From: JADLFV01 sp964471555
GTDB lineage: Bacteria; Planctomycetota; Phycisphaerae; Phycisphaerales; Phycisphaeraceae
Assembly (NCBI GenBank): GCA_964471555.1
Contig: CAYYGM010000082.1
Span: forward strand, 1 to 18,807
DNA length: 18,807 bases
Direction: 5' to 3'
Below the pieces are notes generated by a model. That model was not told where the DNA came from. It was given only the letters and a program-made list of their open reading frames with translations, and made no database searches. Within the stretch, counting starts at the first letter, position 1. Every line of letters begins with the position of its first letter. Both the position numbers and the translations under genes were made by a program. Of this stretch, positions 7,760 to 14,828 are shown piece after piece.

Positions 7760-7919
7760 TAGCCACGGAGGCAGAAACCGGCGCGGTAGAGGCGGGGGAA
7801 ATGTTGGCGTAGCAATATCATGGTGGTCGCTTGAGCAAAGGGGCCGGTGGAACATTTTTCGCCGCTGGTTGTAACGCCCGTCGCTCTGTGTCAGGCGCTT
7901 CGTTTGAACCGTTGTCATC

Positions 7920-8321
7920 TCAAGCCGCCGCCTGGGCTGCCTGTTTGGCGGTTGCTTCGCGGTGGATGCGGCAGGTTTCGATGCTGTCTTCGATCAGGTC
8001 GTCAATCTTCTGGCACTGGCTGCGCAGGCGGTGCAGGCGGAAGCTGGAGAGCATGTGGAGCATGGTTGCGATCTGCAGTGTCGATTGCAGCTCGCGCAGC
8101 GTGGCCTGGACCGACTCGAAGGACTTGATGGCGGCGTCGGCTTCGACGTGGCCGTGGGCGTCGGCGAGTTTGCCGGGAATCGACGTGGCCAGCCTTCGGA
8201 TCGCGGCGGTGAGGCCGGACTTTTCCTCCTGTGGAAAATCCTGGGTGATGTGATAGATCGTGGCAGCGAGTTTCATCGCTTTACGCCACGAAGGCTGCCG
8301 CTCGTAGGGTTCGATCCGCAC
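7920..8321 (-). CDS. Four-helix-bundle protein, S23 / 23S-rRNA-IVP family
   Basis: 133 aa, all helical, with the family signature in its usual places: W..A..LA..IY.IT..FP.EEK.GLT.AIRR.A.SIP (residues 12-49), then a helix with ES..TLREL.STL.IA (69-86). The family comprises small pentameric four-helix bundles first seen inside 23S rRNA intervening sequences, and is related to Avd, the accessory protein of diversity-generating retroelements. Its biochemical role is largely unknown. I see no reverse transcriptase or rRNA here. Residues 50-62 (PGKLADAHGHVEA) replace the usual N-[IL]-AEG motif, so it is a divergent member. The start is GTG at 8321, because a stop lies in frame upstream and the W12 region belongs to the family. 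ATG at 8276 is an alternative. It is transcribed toward the repeat array, with its stop about 90 bp from the last repeat unit. Confidence 0.85.
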   Translation of the reverse strand: MRIEPYERQPSWRKAMKLAATIYHITQDFPQEEKSGLTAAIRRLATSIPGKLADAHGHVEADAAIKSFESVQATLRELQSTLQIATMLHMLSSFRLHRLRSQCQKIDDLIEDSIETCRIHREATAKQAAQAAA

Positions 8322-8484
8322 GCCCTTGTTATCGACCGCTGGCGGGCCACTTCTGCGAATTTACCCTGCGTTATCGGATGTTGTGCCATAGCGAATATGT
8401 GAAAATGAAAGCAACAGGGGCAGACCGGGATCACCGTACCATGTGTTCTGCTCGTTCGGTGAATTGGAAGGGCGTTTCACAACG

Positions 8485-9282
8485 ATGAAAGCCTCGCTCA
8501 CATGGAAGATCCCCAAGCGCGTGGTCGCCGACATGCGGCCGCGGCAGGTGCGGGCTTGCCTGGCCATGGTGCTGCGATGGATTGTATTGGGCGTCGGCAC
8601 GGGCGCACTGCTGGTGTGGTGTATGCATCGGTGGATGCCGAATCTGGGGCCGCCGCACTTGTGGCAAATCATGTGGTGGGCGCTGGCGGGGTACACGGGC
8701 TTGTTCATGATGTATCCGGTGATAGTGTGGATCGACTTGCGATGCACATCTCCCGGATATCTGATAAGCAAGCACGGGTTGGGCAGTGGCGATAGCAGGC
8801 GTGGTTGGCAGACCTTCGCAGCATTCGATATCCAGCAGCATTCCACAGTGCCCGACGCTGACGTGATTATTTTCTATAGCAAGAGCGGTCGGCATCAGAC
8901 ATATACGCTGCCGGATGACGATCGCACGCGCCGTCTGATTTTGCGCTATGTGTCACGACAACTGCCAGAGCTCGATGCCTGCGATCAGCGCGAAGACATT
9001 GTGCAGCCCTATCAGGATATTCCCGGCTGGCTGAAAGTCGTCATGGCGCTGTGTGCGATCGGCTATGCCGGGCTTGCGGCATGGTTACTCCATCCGCACA
9101 TCCATTCCGGCAGCGCGTGGGAAATCTGGTCCCTGTTGGCCGTGGCGATCAATCCGGCGTCGTGGTTGGGGGTGTGGTGGCATAAGCGGCACAAACGCAC
9201 GAGCGCGATGGGATGGGCGATGGCGTTCGGCATGACAACCATGCTGCTGTTGATGACGCTGATTGTGTACTTTCGACTGTAA
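8485..9282 (+). CDS. Hypothetical multi-pass membrane protein
   Basis: 265 aa from ATG 8485, chosen because GGAAGG lies 13 nt upstream and the protein then begins with a basic segment. An upstream ATG at 8443 would add 14 residues. Hydrophobic segments are visible at about 26-46, 60-83, 182-202, 212-232 and 240-262. Between the second and third lies a soluble part (about 86-170) with beta-strand-like text and the order GYLISKHGLG ... WQTFAAFDI ... TYTLPDDD. This resembles the PH-like domain found in small bacterial membrane proteins of the YcxB/bPH type; the resemblance is tentative. It is divergent from the S23-family gene and convergent with the aspartic-protease gene. No function can be assigned. 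Confidence 0.75.
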   Translation: MKASLTWKIPKRVVADMRPRQVRACLAMVLRWIVLGVGTGALLVWCMHRWMPNLGPPHLWQIMWWALAGYTGLFMMYPVIVWIDLRCTSPGYLISKHGLGSGDSRRGWQTFAAFDIQQHSTVPDADVIIFYSKSGRHQTYTLPDDDRTRRLILRYVSRQLPELDACDQREDIVQPYQDIPGWLKVVMALCAIGYAGLAAWLLHPHIHSGSAWEIWSLLAVAINPASWLGVWWHKRHKRTSAMGWAMAFGMTTMLLLMTLIVYFRL

Positions 9283-9301
9283 AGCTTGCCCAACGCGGGG
9301 A

Positions 9302-9348
9302 GGCACGTGGAAAATTCGTGCCGGGCCCCCGGTGTATTCACCGGGGGC
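9302..9348. terminator. Two adjacent hairpins between convergent genes
   Basis: Hairpin 1 is GGCACG (9302-9307) with CGTGCC (9317-9322). Hairpin 2 is a perfect 10-bp stem, GCCCCCGGTG (9325-9334), loop TATT, CACCGGGGGC (9339-9348). They fill the 89-bp gap between the plus-strand membrane protein and the minus-strand protease, so a bidirectional terminator role is reasonable, although no T-run follows. Confidence 0.55.
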
Positions 9349-9371
9349 TAAATGATGGGTTGCCGGCGCGT

Positions 9372-10373
9372 TCAGCGGGGGTTGGATTGGGTCGCTTCGA
9401 TTATCGGAAGCCATTTGGCGGCGATGCGGCCGTGGGGGGCGTCGAAGGTCAGAAGGAAGTTGCGCAGCACGGCGTTGCCCACGCGGCCGGCTACCGGGGT
9501 GTGGCGGTTGAGGCCCGGGGGTGTGGGGTCAACGCTGACGGCCACATCCTGGATCGATACGCCCAACACGGTGAGTTGTTTGACCCAGGTGCGTGAGCCG
9601 GCCACGATGCCGCCCATGCCGCGCGACAGGCCGGAGCCGGTCTGCGGCACGCTGAAGATGTCGGGCCAGCCGCGCACGGCTTCGGCGTGCAGGGTCAGTT
9701 CGTTGTCCGCGCCGGTGTCGAGGATCAGGATCGCTTCGCGCCGTCCCATTTTCACGTGTACGGCCGGCAGTCCGTTGATCACCAGCAGCGTTTCGCTGTG
9801 GAGGGCAGGGTTCCACTGATCGCCGATGGTGAGCGTTCGTTTCTGGGGGTCGATGGTGAAACATTCGCGGGCCAGGGCGTTGAAGCCGAGGATGCCCGAC
9901 ATGGGCGCGCCGCTGCGGCGCATGGCGAAGAGGTTGACGGCCCCCAGGGTGCGCGGCGGCAGGCTGAAGCCTTCGACGCTGATGCTGTCGATGCCGCGAT
10001 AATCGAACGACTCGGTGCCGGCCACACCCAGCGCCTTGCCCTGGCCGGTGATCGGCAGTTCGAGGCGCACGGCGGCGCCGCGGTCGATCAGCGAGAGGTT
10101 GCTGCCGGTGTCGAGCATGAAGCGTCCGCCGTCGCGGCCGTTGATGCGCACGTTCAGCAGTTGGAAGCCGCCAGCCGGCAACAGGGGCGCGGTGGTGGGG
10201 CGGTTGTTGTGCAGTGTCGGGGCTGTCTGCGAAACATACGGTTGCGAGGCACAACTGAAAAGAAGCAGGGCGAAGGTGCAAACAAAAATGCCCAATGCCC
10301 AATGTCCAATGCCCAATGTCGAGGACCGCGGTGTTTTGGTCATTGGGCATTGGGAATTGGTCATTGGGTTCAC
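9372..10373 (-). CDS. Lipoprotein with two retropepsin-like aspartic-protease half-sites
   Basis: 333 aa. Two DTG motifs are present: FMLDTGS (86-91) and LILDTGA (217-222). Each is followed by a hydrophobic-hydrophobic-Gly element (GILGFNAL about 160-167; AGRVGNAVL about 295-303), as in clan AA aspartyl proteases. Having both aspartates in one chain suggests a single-chain two-lobed enzyme rather than a retropepsin-type homodimer. A hydrophobic stretch ending LLLFSC (lipobox Cys41) predicts an outer-facing lipoprotein. The GTG start at 10373 overlaps the TGA of the upstream exchanger gene (GTGA), which supports this start. It means residues 1-30 are largely encoded by an inverted heptamer repeat. 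An internal ATG at 10364 is an alternative. The substrate is unknown. Confidence 0.85.
   Translation of the reverse strand: MNPMTNSQCPMTKTPRSSTLGIGHWALGIFVCTFALLLFSCASQPYVSQTAPTLHNNRPTTAPLLPAGGFQLLNVRINGRDGGRFMLDTGSNLSLIDRGAAVRLELPITGQGKALGVAGTESFDYRGIDSISVEGFSLPPRTLGAVNLFAMRRSGAPMSGILGFNALARECFTIDPQKRTLTIGDQWNPALHSETLLVINGLPAVHVKMGRREAILILDTGADNELTLHAEAVRGWPDIFSVPQTGSGLSRGMGGIVAGSRTWVKQLTVLGVSIQDVAVSVDPTPPGLNRHTPVAGRVGNAVLRNFLLTFDAPHGRIAAKWLPIIEATQSNPR
10291..10368. repeat. Inverted pair of four-heptamer arrays in the protease N-terminus
   Basis: The left array (10291-10318) is four heptamers of CCCAATG type (one TCCAATG). The right array (10341-10368) is four of CATTGGG type (one AATTGGT). 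The arms are reverse complements at 25 of 28 positions, with a 22-nt loop. The whole element lies within the first 30 codons of the lipoprotein gene, directly after its start. Confidence 0.85.
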
Positions 10374-11446
10374 CCCGATGCTGCGTATTGGATGATGACG
10401 TAAGCAACATACATCATCACCAGCGGTGCGCCCATCCAGCGGCTGAATTGCCCGCGGCGGGCGGCGGCAGCGATGTAGAGGCGGAACAGCAACAGAATCG
10501 CCAGCATGGTGGGAAGGTGCAATTGCAGGAAAATCCGGTTGCCGTCCTCGACGACCTCCAGGGGGGCAGCCAGGGCGGAGGCTCCGATGACAAACAGCAC
10601 GTTGAGGATGTCCGCCCCGATGACATTGCCCACCAGCAGGGAGGGATGACCTTTGCGGACTGCGGTCAGGCCCACGATCAGCTCCGGCAGCGACGTGCCG
10701 AAGGCCACCAGCGTGGCGGCGATCACCGTCTGCGGCACACCCCAGCGTACGGCCACCTCGCTGACTGAAGTTACCAGGGCATCGCTGGCCAGGACCACCA
10801 GGGCCAGGCCGACCAGGCCACTGATGACCAGCATGGCGGTGCCGTGTTTGGCCGGCGCTTCATCCAGTTCGCTTTGCACGCGCACCTGATCACCCTCAGC
10901 GATCAGGTGCGGTTCGCTGGCGGGGTGGGCTCTGCTCCAGCGCACGCTCAACATGAGATAAACCACCAGCAGCGCGATCAGGATCAGGCCGATGTGTCGC
11001 CCGAGTATGGCCGCGTCGCCGTGCAGCATGAATGCGCCGTAGCACAGGGCGCTCAGCAGCACCGCGGAGCCGAACTGCACCCAACCCTGGCGTGAGAGGA
11101 CAAAGCGGTCGGCCGGCAGAGCGCACATCATGGCGCCGAGTCCGAAGATCAACCCGGTGTCAGCGATGATGGACCCGACGCCGTTGCCCAGTGCCAGGCC
11201 GCTGTTGCCGGACCAGGCGCCCAGGACGCTGACGGCACATTCGGGACTGGTGGTGCCCAGCGACACAATGGTGGCGCCGACGACGACTTTGGGCATGCCC
11301 AGGCGCAGGGCCAGACCCGCGGCCGCCTCCACCAGCCAGTCGGCCCCCTTGATCACCAGGGCCATGCTCACCACCACGACCATCAGCAGCAGCCACGTCT
11401 CGCGCGTGGTGAACCATTCGGCCGGCAGCAGTGAAGCCAGCAACAT
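10370..11446 (-). CDS. Calcium/sodium antiporter (CaCA family)
   Basis: An inner-membrane cation exchanger of 358 aa, the usual length for the bacterial YrbG-like group. It has the two inverted alpha-repeats that form the ion site: alpha-1, GATIVSLGTTSPE (57-69) followed by GNGVGSIIADTGLI (87-100), and alpha-2, AATLVAFGTSLPE (243-255) followed by GNVIGADILNV (273-283). The key acidic residues are E69 and E255. About ten hydrophobic segments flank a central hydrophilic loop (about 172-203), consistent with a duplicated 5+5 topology. It probably expels Ca2+ using the Na+ gradient; K+ dependence cannot be judged. It starts 69 bp after the TPR-like gene on the same strand, and its stop overlaps the lipoprotein start by four bases. 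Confidence 0.93.
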   Translation of the reverse strand: MLLASLLPAEWFTTRETWLLLMVVVVSMALVIKGADWLVEAAAGLALRLGMPKVVVGATIVSLGTTSPECAVSVLGAWSGNSGLALGNGVGSIIADTGLIFGLGAMMCALPADRFVLSRQGWVQFGSAVLLSALCYGAFMLHGDAAILGRHIGLILIALLVVYLMLSVRWSRAHPASEPHLIAEGDQVRVQSELDEAPAKHGTAMLVISGLVGLALVVLASDALVTSVSEVAVRWGVPQTVIAATLVAFGTSLPELIVGLTAVRKGHPSLLVGNVIGADILNVLFVIGASALAAPLEVVEDGNRIFLQLHLPTMLAILLLFRLYIAAAARRGQFSRWMGAPLVMMYVAYVIIQYAASG

Positions 11447-11515
11447 GGCTGCACATCTTAATGCGGAGCGGCGATTCGTTTCTGCCGATTTCGGTCAGGG
11501 ATATGTCGTTTCCGG

Positions 11516-12379
11516 CTACGCGGTCTGCGGCAGGGGCTCTTCCTGCGGTGGCGACTGCTCCGGCGGTGGTTCGCTCAGCAGGCGCGCCCGCTCGCTCAAC
11601 CACTGGGCCAGCCCCTGCTGTCTGGCGTGCTTGGCCGCTTGCGCCATCTGCGCGTGCCATGCTCCGCACTGGGCCGGGGGCATCAGCTCGGCCAGTGAAA
11701 CCTTGCGCCACACGTCGTACAACGCTGCGCTGTCATAACCCATCATCACCTCGTACTGCGTCTGTAGCGCCATGCGCTGCACCTGCTCAATCAGCGGCAG
11801 CGGCCGCACCGCCAGGGCGCACAAACCCTGATACGCCTCGTGCATCTGCCCGGTTTTCAGATCCGCTTCCACCAGCAGCAGAAGCAAACTCGCCCGCACC
11901 GATTCGGCCGGCCCCATGTTGCGCCCCAGCATCGCACGCACCACTTGCACCGCTTCATCGAAACGCTGCTGCCGATGACGCAGCAATGCCATGCGCTGAT
12001 ACAACAGCAGGCGCACCCAGCGCATCAGCCCGCGCTGCTGCAACAGGGTCGCCAACATGGCCTCGGCCTGGGCCTGGTCCTGTTCGATCAGGATCAGCAG
12101 GTTGTCCAGTTGCTGCAGCACGCGGGCATTGATCGTGCCCAACCACAGCCAGGTCGCCACGATCATCGCCATCAGGATCACCGTCGCCACCAGGCCTGAT
12201 TCGTCCAGCAGCACCATGCTCACCGGCGCGGCTGCGATCAGCAGCAGCAGGCCGATGCGATACAGGGCATCGACCATCAACTGCATGCGCATGCGGCGGA
12301 CGGAAAACTCAGGCAGCTTCGAGGTGGGCGGGGCTGCGGGCGCTTGCTTGTTCGCGTTGGTGTCGTCGGTCTGTGGCAT
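11516..12379 (-). CDS. Membrane-anchored TPR-like protein B
   Basis: 287 aa from ATG 12379, which lies five bases after the stop of the preceding gene. The frame stays open further upstream, but that part reads as arginine/proline-rich shadow sequence inside the neighbour. There is a hydrophilic N-terminus (1-36), then two hydrophobic segments (about 41-58 and 63-81). The rest is an entirely helical, Leu/Ala/Gln-rich domain whose helix pairs (for example LRHRQQRFDEAVQVVRAML) resemble TPR or Sel1-like repeats. The C-terminus ends in a Pro/Glu/Gln tail. No catalytic motif is visible. It shares its layout with its upstream neighbour (two membrane segments, then helical repeats), suggesting an ancient duplication or a heteromeric pair. 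Confidence 0.8.
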   Translation of the reverse strand: MPQTDDTNANKQAPAAPPTSKLPEFSVRRMRMQLMVDALYRIGLLLLIAAAPVSMVLLDESGLVATVILMAMIVATWLWLGTINARVLQQLDNLLILIEQDQAQAEAMLATLLQQRGLMRWVRLLLYQRMALLRHRQQRFDEAVQVVRAMLGRNMGPAESVRASLLLLLVEADLKTGQMHEAYQGLCALAVRPLPLIEQVQRMALQTQYEVMMGYDSAALYDVWRKVSLAELMPPAQCGAWHAQMAQAAKHARQQGLAQWLSERARLLSEPPPEQSPPQEEPLPQTA

Positions 12380-12384
12380 GGCGG

Positions 12385-13221
12385 TCAACGGTAAAGCTTC
12401 AACTCGGGGAATCGGTGCAGCAGGGCGGCGGTCGGCAGCAGGGTGTTGGCCCAGCGCCAGTGCTGGTCCGCCTGCTCGGTGCTGCCCGCTTCGTGGTGGC
12501 ACAGGGCCAACAAGGCGTGGCCGAACCCGGCTTCTACGCCCAGCGGCCGCAGCGCGTCGGTCCAGTGATCGCACAGCGTCAGGGCCTCGGCAAAGTGATG
12601 CGTGCGCACGTCCTGGATCAGCTCCGCCAACAGATAGCCGGCGTGCATGGGCGTGTCGCGCCACTGGTCCATGCTGTTGCGCAGCCGGCGCAGCTCGTCG
12701 TCGGCATCGCTGAGTCGATCGGCAAACAGGCTGCTGGTGGCGCGCTGGATGCGCAACTGCACCGCGCCGGGATGATCGCTGGACATGCGCTGCAGCAGAT
12801 AGTCGTAGCCGACGATGGCGGCGTCGTATGCTTCCGCCAGGTCCAGGCAATGGGCCATCATCGCCACCGTGCGCCCATGCAGCGTGGGAATCTCCACCAC
12901 CTGCGGCAGCAATCGCCAGCCCTGGCGCAGGGCCTGCTTGTAGCGGCGCAGCATGGTCAACTCCTGCACCATGCGGGCCTCAGCCTGCAGGCGGCGCAGC
13001 CTGCGGGAGCGGCGCTGGGTGTAGATCATCACCGCGATCAGTGCGATCCACGGCGCCAGCGCCCCCAGCGGCGGCGGCATCACCAGCGCCACCACGACCG
13101 CGCCCAGCAATGCCAGCAGCGGCCCGCGCACCGCCCACGGCGACGGCATGCGCACTTCGTTGGTCGCCAGATGCCGCTGGAATCGTTCAGCGCTGGGTGC
13201 TGAGAATGGCCGACCGCTCAT
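12385..13221 (-). CDS. Membrane-anchored TPR-like protein A
   Basis: 278 aa. Two hydrophobic segments (about 33-50 and 52-67) are followed by a basic patch (QRRSRRLRRLQ, 69-79) that should face the cytoplasm. The remainder is helical repeats with TPR-like spacing (for example AMMAHCLDLAEAYDAAIVGYDYLL, and LCDHWTDALRPLGVEAGFGHALLALCHHEAG). The ATG at 13221 overlaps the SCO gene's stop (ATGA), which fixes the start and implies translational coupling. I do not recognise an orthologue of known function. Its position between a copper-centre assembly protein and its TPR-like partner suggests a scaffold at the membrane, which is inference only. Confidence 0.82.
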   Translation of the reverse strand: MSGRPFSAPSAERFQRHLATNEVRMPSPWAVRGPLLALLGAVVVALVMPPPLGALAPWIALIAVMIYTQRRSRRLRRLQAEARMVQELTMLRRYKQALRQGWRLLPQVVEIPTLHGRTVAMMAHCLDLAEAYDAAIVGYDYLLQRMSSDHPGAVQLRIQRATSSLFADRLSDADDELRRLRNSMDQWRDTPMHAGYLLAELIQDVRTHHFAEALTLCDHWTDALRPLGVEAGFGHALLALCHHEAGSTEQADQHWRWANTLLPTAALLHRFPELKLYR

Positions 13222-13886
13222 GGCTGCTCCTTGCCGCGCAAGGCAGCCAGGTCGCTGGCCAGCAGTTGGAAGTTGCGATCAGCGTGGGCGGTGATGTTCA
13301 TGTCGTGATAGCAGCGGCGGACGTGACCTTCGCTATCGACCAGCACCAGGCTCGCGCTGTGAGCGATGGGATTGTTCGGATCATCGGTCTCCGACACCGC
13401 CAGGTGGAAGCCGTTCTCCACCAGACTCCAGATGGTGGGCTTGTCGCCGGTGAGCATGGCCCACTGCGGAAGCTGGGCGCTCATGCGATGGGCATACTCC
13501 GCCAGCTTGTCCACATTGTCGTGCTCGGGATCGACGGTGATGCTGACCAGGCGCACATCGTCGAGATGCTGATCATCGAGAAACTGTTTCACGCGGGCCA
13601 TCTGCCCGGTCACCATGGGACAGACGGTGGTGCAGCGGGAGTAGAAGAACTGTGCGATCCACAGATGCCCGCGCAGGTCTTTGCTGCCGAAGGGCTCGCC
13701 GAACTGATTGGTGAGCGTGAACTCGGGCAGATCGAACATGACCTCGGGGAAGCCGTCGGTCTGGGAAGAGGCCAGTTTCTGCTCGACATGGCGGCGGGCA
13801 GCCACCTGCGTCAGCATCACGGTCGCCGCAGCACAAGCCAGGGCCACGACGATGACGATCAATCTGGGTATCCAGCGCCCGTGCAT
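13218..13886 (-). CDS. SCO1/SenC/PrrC-family copper protein
   Basis: A thioredoxin-fold copper chaperone of 222 aa, typical of the family. SCO proteins deliver copper to the CuA site of cytochrome c oxidase or act as thiol-disulfide factors. The N-terminal segment (residues 8-26) is a membrane anchor, placing the domain in the periplasm. The metal ligands are present: C85 and C89 in SRCTTVCP, and H176 in AHSASLVLVDSEG. DPEHD (119-123) is the usual redox-fold loop. ATG 13886 is chosen because it gives a proper anchor; an upstream ATG at 13939 would add a poorly conserved stretch. The gene is 53 bp downstream of the ABC-2 permease. No oxidase subunit lies in this window. Confidence 0.93.
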   Translation of the reverse strand: MHGRWIPRLIVIVVALACAAATVMLTQVAARRHVEQKLASSQTDGFPEVMFDLPEFTLTNQFGEPFGSKDLRGHLWIAQFFYSRCTTVCPMVTGQMARVKQFLDDQHLDDVRLVSITVDPEHDNVDKLAEYAHRMSAQLPQWAMLTGDKPTIWSLVENGFHLAVSETDDPNNPIAHSASLVLVDSEGHVRRCYHDMNITAHADRNFQLLASDLAALRGKEQP

Positions 13887-13939
13887 AAGAAGTATTGTAG
13901 TCCCCTCGACGTTTCGCGGGCGAGCTTGCTGCCCATGCA

Positions 13940-14773
13940 TCACGCTGCGCTCGGCCGATTGGCGATGGCGGTGCACAACGCGATCATCGCCAGTGTGAAA
14001 ACCACGCTGACCGCGATGGCGCTGCCGATCCCGATGCCCGCCGCGGCCGGTGATTGCGGCCCGATCAGCGCGGCACTGACCCAGGCGTTGACGTAGGTCA
14101 GTGGATTGACGACCATCACCGCGGCCATCCACTTCGGTGCGCCGGCCACCGGAAACACCGCGCCGCTGAGAAACCACATCGGCAGCAACAGCAGGTTCAT
14201 CATCGAGTGGAACGCGGCCGTGGTTCGCATCGGCCACGCCAGGGCCAGCGCCAATCCCGTCAACCCGAGTGCTGCCACGAACATGGCGACCGTCACTTCA
14301 CCCAGGGCCGCCACACCGCGCCACGGCCCGATCAGCGGCCAGAGCGCCACCAGGATCAAACCCTGCCCGGTAGCCAATGTCGCGCCGCCCAGCAGCTTGC
14401 CCATCACGATCGCCCAGCGCGGGGCCGGCGACGCCAGCACGCCCTGCAGAAAACCTTCCCGCCGATCTTCGATCACGCCGATCACGCTGAAGATGGCGGT
14501 GAACAACAGGATCATCACCACCGTGCCGGGAAAAAAGTATTGCAGGTAGCCGACGCCCCCGGAAGTGGCGGCGGACCCGGCCGCGGAAGCGGCCTCGCCG
14601 AGGGGGGCGGTGAAGACTTTGTCGGCTCCGCTGCCCAGCATGAACCAGAACAGCAGCGGCGTGCCCAGCGCCCCGATCACGCGGAACGGCGAGCGCACGA
14701 AGCGCACCATCTCCCGCTGCCAGAGCGTGACAGCGGCCATCATCGGTTTCGCCGCAGCGACAGCTTCGGTCAT
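13940..14773 (-). CDS. ABC-2 type transporter permease
   Basis: 277 aa with six hydrophobic segments (about 31-48, 82-101, 127-149, 160-180, 190-208 and 248-268). It has the family's landmarks: IEDRREGFLQGVLASPAPRW (101-120) before the third segment, and the FLSGAVFPVAGAPKW ... NPLTYVNAW block (201-231). The large first extracytoplasmic loop (48-76) is rich in Ala/Gly/Ser. The matching ATPase is not encoded in this window: the gene is the first of its run and the neighbour on the other side is divergent clpP. Association with a SCO protein recalls ABC genes found in oxidase or nitrous-oxide-reductase assembly clusters (for example NosFY), but the substrate cannot be read from sequence. A TAGAAT hexamer (14786-14781 on the minus strand) close to the ATG could give a leaderless transcript. 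Confidence 0.88.
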   Translation of the reverse strand: MTEAVAAAKPMMAAVTLWQREMVRFVRSPFRVIGALGTPLLFWFMLGSGADKVFTAPLGEAASAAGSAATSGGVGYLQYFFPGTVVMILLFTAIFSVIGVIEDRREGFLQGVLASPAPRWAIVMGKLLGGATLATGQGLILVALWPLIGPWRGVAALGEVTVAMFVAALGLTGLALALAWPMRTTAAFHSMMNLLLLPMWFLSGAVFPVAGAPKWMAAVMVVNPLTYVNAWVSAALIGPQSPAAAGIGIGSAIAVSVVFTLAMIALCTAIANRPSAA

Positions 14774-14828
14774 GCCGCCATTCTAGGCATTCACTCGCTC
14801 AACCGGGTTTCCAGCAATAGTTCACTTC

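Larger units (their letters stand above)
6830..7830. repeat. Tandem array of ~200-bp units punctuated by 26-bp palindromes
   Basis: Five palindrome cores start at 6900, 7104, 7303, 7523 and 7734, giving periods of 204, 199, 220 and 211 bp. The sequence between them is GC-rich and related from unit to unit. Units A (6926-7103) and B (7130-7302) resemble each other (for example a shared GACTTCGGCGTA, and GTGCC ... GGCAC hairpin arms). Units C (7329-7522) and D (7549-7733) are near-identical over long stretches. Unit E keeps about 60 bp after its palindrome and then diverges. A half-unit resembling the end of C and D precedes the first palindrome. No ORF is conserved from unit to unit. Intervals this long and mutually homologous exclude CRISPR. 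Confidence 0.9.
6603..7919. other. 1.3-kb gene-free region holding repeats
   Basis: Only short, low-quality open frames occur here, and they run across the repeats, so I call no gene. It contains a nonamer inverted repeat (6661-6752), about 80 bp without visible structure (6753-6830), the palindrome-punctuated tandem array (about 6830-7830), and a unique tail up to the stop of the S23-family gene (7920). The promoter of the minus-strand GH32 operon must lie in its first few hundred bases, but I found no convincing -35/-10 pair. Confidence 0.7.

Noticed and set aside
7920..8321. Diversity-generating retroelement based on the Avd-like protein
   Set aside because: No reverse transcriptase, no template/variable repeat pair and no C-type lectin target in the window. 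The family is also common without DGRs.
12380..12850. Upstream extension of TPR-like protein B
   Set aside because: The added 157 residues overlap TPR-like protein A out of frame and are an Arg/Pro/His-rich shadow. The internal ATG at 12379, five bases after A's stop, fits much better.
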